From positions 1,266,661 through 1,330,660 of the forward strand of contig NW_011887301.1 of NCBI RefSeq assembly GCF_000151315.2: a DNA stretch of 64,000 nucleotides, given 5' to 3'. Positions within the stretch are counted from its first letter, which is position 1, and every line of letters starts with the position of its first letter. Made by a program: the position numbers and the translations under genes. Below the pieces are notes generated by a model, which saw only the letters and a program-made list of their open reading frames with translations, did no database searches and was not told the DNA's origin. This document shows, piece after piece, positions 1-12,910 of the stretch. The DNA comes from Capsaspora owczarzaki ATCC 30864 (taxonomy: Eukaryota; Opisthokonta; Filasterea).

Positions 1-33
1 GCAAAGAAAACGTCGAAAAAAGACGAAAAACAC

Positions 34-2498
<2,465 letters not shown>

Positions 2499-2689
2499 TT
2501 ATGTGCGTGTGTGTGTGTGTCTGTGTGTGCTGGTTTGTGTTTTTGGTTCCCTTCTCCACACCCCTTTTTGTTGTTGTTGACTGAGAAACAAGATATGAAA
2601 GAAAATAAAAAAGAACTGAGCTGAGCTGAGCGGAACTTCTCTGAGATTTGATACTGTATTTCACAACAAAATTCTAACATGCCATGCAT

Positions 2690-2720
<31 letters not shown>

Positions 2721-2740
2721 CGAACCCCCCTTTTTGTTTT

Positions 2741-4333
2741 TCAGTCGTCCAAGTAAGCAGTCTCGCGGAAGAATACAGTCGGAGAGCTTCTTGACCCCGG
2801 TCGCTCAATGAAAAACGCGCTGCTGCTGCCGCTGGAGGGACTGCGAGCGCTGGATGGGGTGGGCGGAGGCCGAACATCGCCCTCAGCACCGGCGTGCGTG
2901 TTCTGGACGGTCGCGCCGAGAATAACCAGCAAAAACCAAATCACAAGCGAGCCCGACACGGGTTCCTCCACCTTGACCAGTCGCGGAAGCGCAAAGAGCA
3001 TCGAGGCGCCAACAGCAGAGCTGACGAGCATTTCCAGCTGCCAGAGCAAGCTCGCGGCAATGCTAAATCCGTGAACAAACCCAGCAGAAATGACTGGGAC
3101 GGCAAGAAGCTGTGCCAGCCGCCAGGGTTTGAGTGTGAGGGTCAGCGGGACGAGGAGCGGATGGAAAATGTCGGTCGGATCGACGTCGAGAACAAACGCA
3201 CTGCTGTCGCTGGCGTCGAGATAGACGTGCGTCACGTGCGTTAGAATCGCATACGTCAGAAAGCCGACAATGTACGAGATGAAGCGCACGGGCGCAAAGC
3301 ACTTGTCCACCCAGGTTGGAATCAGACGGACGATAAACGACTCGTGCAGTGATTTGGCCACAAGCCTGCCAACACTGATGGAAACAATCAGCGCGAGCAG
3401 CACAATGAGCGAAGCGTACGTGATTTGCATCTGGGGCGCAGCAGGCGGCACATGTCCACCAAAAAACCCAGAGAACGGCCACCACGAGCCATCCGAGGAG
3501 GACGAAGGAGAAGTCGTCGCACGCGCCGCACTCCGATAAGACGATGCACTGTGCGCCTTGTCCGAGAGGCCGCGGCCGGCATCCGCGTCCGGGCCCACGG
3601 AGGTTGCGACAAACCCTTCCAGAATCGCAGTGATTGCGCCAAAGATGCCGTTCGTGAAGGGCTCGAGTGCGGCCACTGCCGGGACGCAATGCAGCTGAAA
3701 GTTCATCAACGCCGATCCACCGAGTGTGGACAGCACGACCACAGTGCCGACATAGACAAAGCAGGCGAGGACCAGTCCGAGACCCGCTCCGACGATCGTG
3801 GCCATGCGCGTGCACACGACGCGGTAGGTGAACAGCGTGGCCATTGCGACCACCAGTGCAGCGGCAATGTTTGGCAGGATCGTCCCAGCGCCATCCGACG
3901 CCGAGTCGAGCTTGGCCAGCGTTGCGAACGCGGCGACGAACGCGACGCCAAACACAAACTGGCTGAAGAAGCGATGGCCAGCGAGCAGCAGCAGCAGGCC
4001 GACGAACGCAATGCCACTCAGCAGGACTGCGACGAACGGCTCGTTGGGGTCGCCGAGCTCGGGCAGTGCGTCATAGGCCGAGTACGACGACGACGACGAC
4101 GACAAGGATGATGACGTGCCGCCGAGGAGGACTGAGCTGGCACCACCGCCGGAGCGGGAGAAGAGGGTGCTCCAGAGGCTCTGTCCGTGGGTGCTGGCAG
4201 GCATGGCGCCCTTGACATGGTCGGCGTCGAGGGACTGCGGGCGCCAGGACGGCGGGAGCAGCGCCGGGACGACGAGCACGAGCAAGCTCACTGGCGCCTG
4301 GACGAGGAGGTCGGTCAGCTCATTCAGCGCCAT
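2741..4333 (-). CDS. Multi-pass membrane protein, TMEM198/DUF4203-like
   Basis: A single-exon ORF of 530 residues starting MALNELTDLLVQAPVSLLVL. It has about ten hydrophobic segments: one at the N-terminus, then after a Ser-rich linker a run of closely spaced helices (around residues 95-220) rich in small residues (AVLLSGIAFVGLLLLLAGHR; FVFGVAFVAAFATL; IVGAGLGLVLACFVYVGTVV). A second membrane block lies around residues 300-480 and the tail is Ser/Pro-rich. The spacing and Gly/Ala-rich helices resemble the TMEM198/TM7SF3 (DUF4203) fold, a multi-pass membrane family of uncertain biochemical role. That assignment is inference; membrane location is clear from the sequence. Stop at 2741. The downstream neighbour is the start of the ankyrin gene, 240 nt away on the same strand. 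No introns are needed. Confidence 0.75.
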   Translation of the reverse strand: MALNELTDLLVQAPVSLLVLVVPALLPPSWRPQSLDADHVKGAMPASTHGQSLWSTLFSRSGGGASSVLLGGTSSSLSSSSSSYSAYDALPELGDPNEPFVAVLLSGIAFVGLLLLLAGHRFFSQFVFGVAFVAAFATLAKLDSASDGAGTILPNIAAALVVAMATLFTYRVVCTRMATIVGAGLGLVLACFVYVGTVVVLSTLGGSALMNFQLHCVPAVAALEPFTNGIFGAITAILEGFVATSVGPDADAGRGLSDKAHSASSYRSAARATTSPSSSSDGSWWPFSGFFGGHVPPAAPQMQITYASLIVLLALIVSISVGRLVAKSLHESFIVRLIPTWVDKCFAPVRFISYIVGFLTYAILTHVTHVYLDASDSSAFVLDVDPTDIFHPLLVPLTLTLKPWRLAQLLAVPVISAGFVHGFSIAASLLWQLEMLVSSAVGASMLFALPRLVKVEEPVSGSLVIWFLLVILGATVQNTHAGAEGDVRPPPTPSSARSPSSGSSSAFFIERPGSRSSPTVFFRETAYLDD

Positions 4334-4621
4334 TCCATCAGAGGAAACGGGAAAAGAGAGCTAAATAGCGCAAGGACGACAAGGGACCAGACTGGGTGCC
4401 GAGGAAGGGGGGGCAGGGGATTTGGCTGTGCAAAAGAGACGGCTCAGACAAGCAAGCAAGAGCAAATGAGACTGGTCTGAAGTGCATCACATGCATTTGG
4501 TCTACTGTTGTACTGTTAGGCTGGAAGTACAGTACTGTAATGGTCGACGAAAAAGTGTATGATTGCTCGAGGTTGGACAGAAAACAACAAAAATAGGACA
4601 AAACCACCTCCCTCTCTGCTG

Positions 4622-7600
4622 TTACACACCACCGCCGCTGCGATGCACGGGAATGCGGTTGGCAAGATTCGAGCCCTTGTCGAAAATCGTGGCGAGACGG
4701 CTGTTGGAAACGGCGCCAGTGCGGAGGGCAGACATGAGCTGCAAAAACTCGTCAAACTCGATCGTGCTGTTCTGGTTGAAGTCGACCTCGGAGATGAGCT
4801 CGTGCAGCTGGTTTTCAGAGACCTCCTCGCCCATCGAGTCGAGAACCTTGCGCAGCTCGATCGCGCTGATGTGGCCGGTGCCGGCCAGATCAAAGCGGTC
4901 AAACTCGCGACGCAGCTCGGAAATCTCGCCCTGGTTGAACTTGACGGGCACCTTGGTGGAGCGCGCAGACGTGTTGGCGGCAAGGCCCATGGTCTGCAGG
5001 AAGGCTTCAGCGTCGGCCTTCTCGGCGGCGCACTGCTCCTCAGTCCAGTTGAGCTCCTTGGACATGATCTGGATGACCGACGGCAAGGCCTGCAGCGCGG
5101 CCTGCACGTTCAAGAAGGCCAGGCGGGTGCGGCGCGCCAGGACGTCCACGGCCGTGCAAGCATACTCGCGGATGGCGTAGCGAACCTCCGCCTCAATGTA
5201 CGGGTACTCCTCGGCAAGACGGCGACCCACGACCGGCCAGCGGCGGCCAGTGATGGTGGCAAGCAGCGCCACCTCGCCGGCGCGATCGCCGTACGTGTTG
5301 GCCAGGTGCTGGGCAACTTCAACGTCGAGTCCGTAGTCTTGAACCAGGCGAATAAACATGGTCGGGGTGTAGCCAGCGCCGCCCATGAGCATCAGGCCGT
5401 CCGTCTGGCAGCCGCGCTCGGGCTTGAGGTTGCAGGCGGCGATGGCGGCGTCCACAGTGTCGATGGCCATGGTGCGGTAGGTCGTCCACTTGCCGCCCGA
5501 GATGGTGACGAGCTTGGAGTCGCTGACATGGACGAGGTGGTTGCGGACGATCGATTGCGTGTTGGCCGAGTCGGGATCGGAGACAAGCGGGCGAATGCCG
5601 CTCCACGCGGCAAGGACATCGCCGCGGCGCACCTGCACGTCGGGGCTCAGGTAGTGACGAACTTCGTTCAGGATAAAGTCGATTTCCTCCTCCGTCGGCA
5701 TCGGGTTGGCGCTGACCTTGGTGGGGGCGTCCGTGGTTCCGGCAATCGTCATGTTCTGCCAGGGCAGGAAGAAGATGACGCGTCCGTCGCTGGTGGCGGG
5801 GTCGAGCAGGCCCATTCCGCGGGGGCTGTGTAGTAGTAGAGTAAGAGAAGCAATCGGTTAGCAAAGTGGGATGTTGAACAAAAAAACAAAACCATCCAAA
5901 ACAAGCGAGCAAAAACGCATGCCTCTCACCTGTAGTAGTTCGGGAGCACAATGTGAACGCCAGAGCTTGGCTGAACAATGTCCATAACCTTCGGGTTGTC
6001 CATCTTGCGAATGGCATCTGTGAGCATTGCGTGTTGCGTGAGTGGAAAAGGTACGACAAGACGAGGACGAAATGTCTGTCAATCGTGTGGAGCAAACGTA
6101 CCGCAGAAAGGACCGGTAGCGTTGATGACACACTAGCGACGGAATCAACCAAGATGAATGAGCAACGTGAGTCAAACGCTCCAACTCCGACAACCACAGC
6201 CACAACAAAACTTTCATACCTTGGCACGAACATCCCAGCTGTCTCCGGTGATGGTGTCGCGGACGGTGGCGCCGCACACGCGCTCCTTGCCAGTAGACGG
6301 ATCAATCTCCTTGAGCAGCGACTGGACTTCAACGTGGTTGGCAACGGTGGCTCCGCGCTCCGCGGCAGTCAGTGCGATGGAAATGTTCATGCGAGCGTCG
6401 TTGTGTTGGCCTGGAGTGAAGTAAAGAGGTGCAGGAACGAGAGTGAGCTGCGCTTGTTCACTCGCTTTCCACTTGGCAAAACAAAAACAAACCACCGCGA
6501 AATGTACCGTCGTAGTAAACAATGGAGCCGACCAAATCCTCACGCTTGAGCATGGGGAAGGCTTCCAAAGTCTTTTCGGGGGAGAGGACGTAGGAGGTTT
6601 TGACGTTAGCGGTGCCGGCGATGAGGTCGTACATTTTGATGCCCGACCAGAAGTACGGGAGCTGCCACAGCTTGTAGACGGGCAGCATGATTGGCAGAGG
6701 TCCGGAGAGGTGCGGGGCGATTTCGAGAAGGTTGGCACGCTCGTGCAGCGCCTCCTTGACGAGCTTGAACTGCTCATAGTCGAGGTTGAAGACGGCCTTT
6801 TGCAGGTAGCGCACACCGCCGTGAATCAGCTTGGTGCTGCGGCTGCTGGTGCCGCTGGAAAAGTCGTCGCGTTCAACAAGGGCAGTTGAGAGGCCTGAGT
6901 AAGTGGTGGAGGTGGAGGAGGTGTCGGTTAGTACAAGTTGGGAAAACTGAAGCGCTGCGACACGACAAAAAAGGAATCCCCCCCACTTTACCGCGAGTGA
7001 CTGCGTCGAGAGCAACGCCAGCACCAGTTGCACCGGCGCCAATGATGAGGACGTCGAATTGCTTGGTTTCGCGCAACGACTTGAGCTGCTGCGCGCTACA
7101 ATTTGGTGTAAAACGGCAGAATCGCAGAATCGGGGTGAGGAAGGGTTTGGTTTCAAAAGTGAGTGCGACACGGGGATGCTGCGACACAGCCCAGCCAACC
7201 GTCGGATTCAGAACACAAAAAGGAGCGCCATTGATGAAAGTCGCAGCGTCCAATGTGACTTGATCGATGGTTGGCCGACGAGTGTGGTTTGGTTTGGGGT
7301 CCAATTTGTGGGCTGTGCGAATGTATTACCGCGTGGGAAGCTCGGTCGATCGGAGGACAGCTGTCTCTGCGAGTGCCTGCTTGGTCTACAGAATTGATTA
7401 AATCACGAGCACGATCAAGTGAGTTGAAGTGAAGTGAAGTGAAGTGGAGTGAAGTAAAGTGAGATTCGCAGTGAAGTGAGATGTGAGACTGAGAGACTGA
7501 GAGCAAAGTGCATTTGAGCCCCGGGTGTTGTGAATGGAGACAACAACCGAGTCAAGTGTTTGTCAATAGTGTAGTATAGTAAATGTCAGGTCAGTGTGTG

Positions 7601-8423
7601 TGTGAGTGAGTGTGTGAGTGTGAGTGAAGGTAGGGTCTTAAAGCGAGTGGAGGAGGGAAGGAGCGAACTCGGTTGTCACTTTCACCGAGTGGAGGGGGGA
7701 AGGAGCGAACTCGGTTGTCACTTTCACCGTTCCAGCGAATCTTGCATGAATGAAGTGAGTAAGCCGAGTGGGTATAAGGGGATGAAGGGGATGAAGGGTG
7801 ATAGGGGGAGGTTGGGGTTGGTCATCGCGAGTGCAGTGAGCGAATGAAAACGCAGCAGCAGAAGCAGCAGCGCCTCACACTTTGCCATTTCCCCTCTTTT
7901 TGATTGCAACGAAGCGCCAGAATAAAGTAGATGAAAGATGAAAGCGCGTGCTTTGTGTTTGTGTTTGTGTTTGTGTTTGTGTGGGTGCAGCGGTGCTGAG
8001 CGAGAATCGAAATGAAGAAGGAAGAAGGAAGAAAGGAAGAAAGTGCCGCGGGTCGATTTTTATAAGCTTGCTTTCCTTCACTTCGTTCTTCTTACTTTGC
8101 ATTGCTCATCCTTCACTCAGCGTTCACTCGACTGACGATTACGATGACGATTACGATGATGATGATGATGATGATGGGCGTGGTGCATCAACAGAAACGA
8201 AAAACAACGAGAAGAGCGGCTGGATCAACGAGCACGTTCTCGCTCTTAGTCACTCTCTCTCACTCGCTCACTACAGCATGGCGAGTTCGGTCGGATGCCG
8301 AGACGCTTCATGTTGAATACTCACTCGGTTAAAGTCAGAGTTGTAGAGCGCAAGACCAGTCGCAGTCGCAGCCGCCGCAACAGCACCAAGGTTGAGCGCG
8401 CGACGAGCGTAGCGTGCAAACAT
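4622..8423 (-). CDS. GPD2: Mitochondrial FAD-dependent glycerol-3-phosphate dehydrogenase with EF-hands
   Basis: Eight exons (8423-8325, 7385-7330, 7095-6992, 6894-6508, 6410-6220, 6132-6102, 6017-5930, 5825-4622) give 719 residues with every phase closing, close to the animal enzyme's length. It oxidises glycerol-3-phosphate to dihydroxyacetone phosphate and passes electrons via FAD to ubiquinone at the outer face of the inner mitochondrial membrane (glycerol-phosphate shuttle). The N-terminus (MFARYARRALNLGAV...) is a basic, Ala-rich targeting segment. ELPTR precedes the dinucleotide fold DVLIIGAGATGAG (GxGxxG at 71-76). STKLIHGGVRYLQ, DDARMNISIALTAAE-type and KCVINATGPF segments are family hallmarks. 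Two C-terminal EF-hands lie near 631-642 (DLAGTGHISAIE) and 667-678 (DFNQNSTIEFDE); the second has the better loop. They imply calcium control, as in animals. Intron 1 (about 940 nt) carries tandem repeats. Confidence 0.95.
7644..7727. repeat. 42-bp tandem duplication in GPD2 intron 1
   Basis: Two adjacent 42-nt copies (7644-7685 and 7686-7727) differ by one base. They are followed by GAT/GGGGAT-type simple sequence and preceded by a (GAAGT)n-like run at about 7420-7460 and GT/GAGT repeats near 7590. All of this lies in the long first intron of GPD2. Confidence 0.85.
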
Positions 8424-8974
8424 TGGGGAGATGATCAGCGAAAATAAAGAAGCAAGCAGAAAGAAAGAAGAAGAAGAAGAGGTAAGGATGGAGAAGGAGA
8501 AGGGAAGAAGAGGAAGAAGGGAAGAAGGGAAGAAGGGAAGAAAATGAAAAACTGAGACTGGACTTGCTCAGAAAAAAACCGATTTGGCACAAAAAGCAAG
8601 CTCACAATTTATTCATCCATCACCCAACCATCCATCCACCAAACTGAGGATTGCGCTTGGGATCATGACGCATTGGAAAGTCCGTTTCAAGTCACAACAA
8701 CCAAAAAACGCTTCAGTTCCACTACTGCAACCACTTCACGACTGGAACATGTACGAATCAGCGACGGAAAACAAAGGATCGACAGCTCCTGTCGAATAGA
8801 ATCGGTTGTGGCAGCTTTGTGCTTGAGCTGCATGAGGACCGCAGATGTCTGGTTGCTCTCATTCGCTCAGTTCCACTGCAATCACTCACTCTCCAACCCC
8901 CTTTTGTTTTGTTTGTATTATTGCATTTGGACAATCTCAGCAATCTCAGAACTCTCAGATGCAGTCTTACTCTT

Positions 8975-9005
<31 letters not shown>

Positions 9006-9025
9006 AACTGTCACTCACTCTCATA
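8424..9025. promoter_or_regulatory. Divergent promoter region, GPD2 / TPR glycosyltransferase-like gene
   Basis: About 600 nt separate the GPD2 start (minus) from the start at 9026 (plus). A purine-rich GAA/GGAAGAA stretch follows the GPD2 start (8455-8545). A CT tract at 8975-9004 ends about 20 nt before the plus-strand ATG. No TATA box is convincing. Calling it a shared promoter rests on geometry only. Confidence 0.5.
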
Positions 9026-11602
9026 ATGCGGCTGCTGCTGGTCGCGCTCCTGCTAGCAACCGCATCAGCAACCTCATCGTCAGACGATGCACCATCATCA
9101 TCATCGTCGTCGTCGCCCTGTGGACGAGTCCTCCTCGCACGCGCCCGCCAGAGCGAGCTGACCAGCACCAAGGGCGACCAGGCTGCAGCAGCCGCCGCCG
9201 CCGCTGCCGCCACCAAGAAGCGCGGGCCTCCACTCGCAGGCACTCCTGGCGCAAGTAGTAGTGGCTCTGCTGGCTCTGCGGGCGCTGGGCTCAAGCTGCG
9301 CCAGGCAAAGTTCGCTGTGGCGGTGCTCTCGCCCGATGGCATCTTCCCACTCCCGCCACTCAAGTCTGCAGCGAGCAACAAGGACGAGCAAGCTGACGCG
9401 AGCAGCAGCAGCAGCAGCAGCAATGCTCAGTCGATGAACGCGTCGGACGCATCGTCGTCATCGTCGTTGTCGTGGGCAGCGCCGGAGGACACCGACTCGC
9501 TCTTGGCCGCCGTTCCGCTGCGTTATATTGACGCGGCGCAAATGCTGGTGCACCAGCTGCGCACACTGGGCCATGACGTGATTCTGACATCGCGGTTTGA
9601 TCTCAAGCTGGCGCGCGAGCGGCAGTTTATCGTCCTCGCTGCACACCACTTGTTCAATCGCGCCCAATTCCCGCAGTCGGACGTTGCCATTGTCAAGCAA
9701 GTGCTCGACGAGGCCATCCTCTTCAATCTCGAGCTTGTGGACTCGGAGGGCGACGAAAACATCACCCCAGAGTACATTGAGCTGCTGCAAGACCGATGCG
9801 TTTGGGACGCGTCGTCCATCAACGCGCAGCGCCTGGCAAGCGTCGGACTGACCAGCCCCGTCGAGCATGTGGCGCTGTCCTTTGCACCGTGGCTCAACCG
9901 CGAGTACCGCGGTCTTGTGCCAATGGCCTCGCTGACCAAGGACGTCGATCTGCTCTTCCTCGGCAAAATCTCTTCACGCGCGCGCGAGCTGCTCACCCTC
10001 GTCCAACAGCAGGGCATCAATGTCATGGCGCTGGACGGCAGCCACGAGCGCGGACTGACAATGCGCGAGCGAGACGTGCTCATTGCCCGCGCCAAGGCCG
10101 TCATCATGCTGCACTCGAGCGAAGAGGCCGCATCCACAGCATCCTACAACGACGAGAACGATCATCAGCATGATCACAGCCACGCCTATGATCAATCCGA
10201 CGCCGGAGAGGGCGCTACCGACGACATTCCCGATGAACTGAATCTGGACGACGAGGCGGCCGGTGTGGCACCCGACTGGGCCACCATCAACCTGGCCTTG
10301 GAGAACAGAGTGTGCATCCTGATCGAAGGCCTCACCGAGGCCTCCGACGACCACCGCGGCTCTGGCAGCAGCGATTCGGACGACCCCTTTTCCGACGCCA
10401 TCCCATCGCGCACGCAGGCCTCAAAGCTCGCTCGCGGCGTCGTGACGGACAAGTCGTTGGTGCGCTTCCTGGCCGACGCCGGCGGCTTGGTGGTCTTTGA
10501 AACCGCCAGCGAGCTCGTCGATTTGACAGCAAGCTTGCTCGTCGACGCCCCGGATGCAGCGAGCGAGCGGAGTGCAATTGCGCTCCGAGGTCAGCGCACC
10601 TTTGAGCAGCTCGACGCTTCCGGTAATCTTCGTCGCCAACTGGATGCCATCCTCCCCGACGGCATGACCAAGTTTGCGCAACGGCTGGTCGAAGGTACGC
10701 GCCTTGTGACACAGTTTGAAACCCACCAGGCGGGCGCCTCGGACCAGCCGAACGTCAATGTCAGGACGGGGCACCACTACCCGTCCATCGTGTTGGCGGC
10801 AGATGTCTCGCTGTCACAGCGGGCCCAAAAAGCGCATCAGTACAACCCGCAAGACGCGCTATTGGAGCGCGCGGTTGGCTTGTTCGAAAAGCTCACGCAG
10901 AGCGCTCCCAAGAGCAGCGCGGCGCTGGCGGGCATGGGTCGCGCCCTGTTCCTGCTCGGTCGCTACAAGGACGCCGCCAAATACCTCGAGCGAGCTCGCC
11001 GGCGGAATGAAGACGACCCCGAAATCTACGAGCTGCTTGGCCTTGCCCAACAGAGCTTGGAAGAGTACGACGAGGCCAGCGACGGTTTCTTGGCAGCGCT
11101 GGAAACGACGATCGAGCAAGAGTCGCACCATGGCACCGCCCTTGGCACGTGCCCTGTCAGTGTGCTCGTTCATCTGGCCGATGTTTCGGCTCAGCGAGAT
11201 GATTACGAGCGGCTTGCGACTGTGATTTCAAGGTTTGTTTTGAGCGTTTTCGATGTATTTGTTTCTTTTTTTTTTTGGGAGGGGGGGGGGCGATCGCGGT
11301 GGGGCTGGGGCTAGGGTGTTGGATTGAATCGGTTACTGCAGGTGCCAAAGTTGTCTCACAATCTTGGTACGGTTTGCGTTGCCGATTCATCTCTTTCTGC
11401 AACACAACACAGATTGATGGACTGCGCACCAGGCAACCGGGACGCACTCCTGGCTTTCGGCTACGCGTCGATCAGCCTGGAGATTCCCGAGAACGTTGAT
11501 TGGGTGTTGACCCAACTCGGTGCACTGGATGGCGCCGAGCAAGATGTCGCAGATCTCGACCAGGCGCTTGTCAAACTGCGGCAAAATCTTTCCCTGCAGT
11601 AA
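9026..11602 (+). CDS. Secreted/luminal glycosyltransferase-like protein with C-terminal TPRs
   Basis: Two exons (9026-11232, 11413-11602; donor after TTTCAAG, phase 2) give 798 residues. The N-terminus MRLLLVALLLATASA is a clear signal peptide. Ser and Ala homopolymers follow (residues 15-60 and 125-150). The central part has an alternating fold whose segment VDLLFLGKISSRARELL... through RERDVLIARAKAVIMLH (around 305-365) looks like the middle of CgeB-type/GT-B glycosyltransferases, in which a family member reports RxLI..AK.vlnlH. The sugar donor and acceptor are unknown. An acidic, His/Asp-rich insert lies around 375-420. Tetratricopeptide-like helices follow (ALLERAVGLFEKL; ALAGMGRALFLLGRYKDAAK; PEIYELLGLAQQSLEEYDEA), around 610-700. 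Likely secretory-pathway location. The glycosyltransferase relation is inference from motif shape. Confidence 0.78.
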
Positions 11603-11778
11603 CGCCTTGGCTGCCCTTTTTTTTTTTGACATGTTACCGTCTTGGTTTGAATTTTTGTTTAATTGCTGCTTTTTTGTTTCTGCTGCTATCTGTATTCTGA
11701 AGTTTCTGGTTTTACTTTGTACAAGAACTTTTTTTTTTTTTGTCTACAAAATGGTTTGGTTGCAACCCGCACCTGGTT

Positions 11779-12580
11779 TCAAGCTTGTTTGAGTTGCATG
11801 TACACTGGCAGCAGGGACGCCATTGGGAACAGACTCCAGATGGTCGTCCACATGACACGGTTGGATGCGCCCTCGGAAAACACTGCGTGCAGCAGAATGA
11901 GGCCTGTCGCTGTCATGGACAATCTGTCAACAAGGGCAGTTCATCATTTTTTGCAAACAGTGAGTAAATGTCGAGATGAGTGTTCACAGGCGAGTCTTGG
12001 CAAAAGGTGGATGAAAATTCTTAGACTGTGTCATTGCAAACGCAGCCAAACCTTGCCGCCAAGACAAATCTATTTGGCTGTTTGCTCTTGCTTTTTTGCT
12101 GCCTCACTCCAAAACCCGCCCCATCACTCCAAAGCCACACAAGCGTCGAATTCTGTAAAAGTATAGAAAATTTAGAAGAGTCGGATGGTGGGAAGGGACT
12201 GACCCTGCGGCGTGGACAAGCTGGATGCCGAGCGCGGTCGAGTTCGCTTCGATTGTCTTGGCGGATTCTGAAACTCTGGCGTCATCATCGTCCTGCCCGG
12301 CAGCCGCCGCCGCAGCTGCAGCAATGCCTCGCTTGCGCAGCTCAAACACGCGCGACATGACATAGACCGGGTTGGCCGTGAGGTAGATGCCTCCGAGGGC
12401 GCAGGTGAGCCCCGCAGTGGCCGAAAAGGAAAGGAAGGTGACGCGTCCGAGCGTTCCCACGACCATGGCTGCAGCCGCCGCAGGGCCGCCAAGGCGAGGA
12501 CAGTGCGATGCAGACACGGCGAGGATTGACGTGGGATCAGGACCGGCCGAGCACACGGGCGAGTTGACGTAAATGTTCAT
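11779..12580 (-). CDS. Small multi-pass membrane protein, 173 aa
   Basis: Two exons on the minus strand (12580-12204, 11923-11779; phase 2) join to 173 residues. Exon 1 encodes MNIYVNSPVCSAGPD, two hydrophobic stretches around residues 28-65 (MVVGTLGRVTFLSFSATAGL; CALGGIYLTANPVYVMS) and an Ala-rich/Asp linker. Exon 2 encodes LSMTATGLILLHAVF and TTIWSLFPMASLLPVYMQ and ends LKQA. The two-exon join is my inference: exon 1 could instead read through, or use a 51-nt intron, to a stop at 12104. I prefer the distal exon because it is strongly protein-like, in phase, and flanked by a pyrimidine-rich AG acceptor. No family was recognised. Confidence 0.62.
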
Positions 12581-12910
12581 TGTTGAATTGAATGGAAAAC
12601 GGCGTTCAAAAACCAAAAACAAACAACGTTGGCGTTGAAACTTGAAACTCGAAACAAAGAAGACTGAGGACTAAGACTTTGTGTTGACTTTTTTTGACTT
12701 TGTTGTTAAAAATTGAATTGCTCTGATTGATGACTCGCATGCACCACACTACAAGTGAAATAGCGCGCTCACAAAGAAAAAAAAAACCGGAAAATAAACA
12801 AACCAACAAACAACAAAACACCATAAAACGAAATCTCTTTCTCTCCAACACGAAAAACGCCCAGCGCTCGGCAGAGAGTGGACTGCCTCACTCGACTAGA
12901 AGCATGGACT
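12581..12910. other. Intergenic, A/T-rich
   Basis: About 330 nt between the start of the small membrane protein gene and the stop of the GT43-like gene. It holds AAAC/CAAA simple sequence (12778-12835). No gene or RNA was recognised. Confidence 0.6.

Noticed and set aside
3063-4111. 250- and 228-codon ORFs in the membrane-protein locus
   Set aside because: Alternative-frame shadows of the 530-aa ORF, which alone shows membrane-helix periodicity.
4559-5833. 424-codon plus-strand ORF
   Set aside because: Antisense shadow of the last GPD2 exon, produced by GC-rich codon bias; no family resemblance.
12104-12203. In-frame extension or 51-nt intron ending the small membrane protein at 12104
   Set aside because: Possible, but the distal exon at 11923-11779 encodes much more protein-like sequence in the correct phase.
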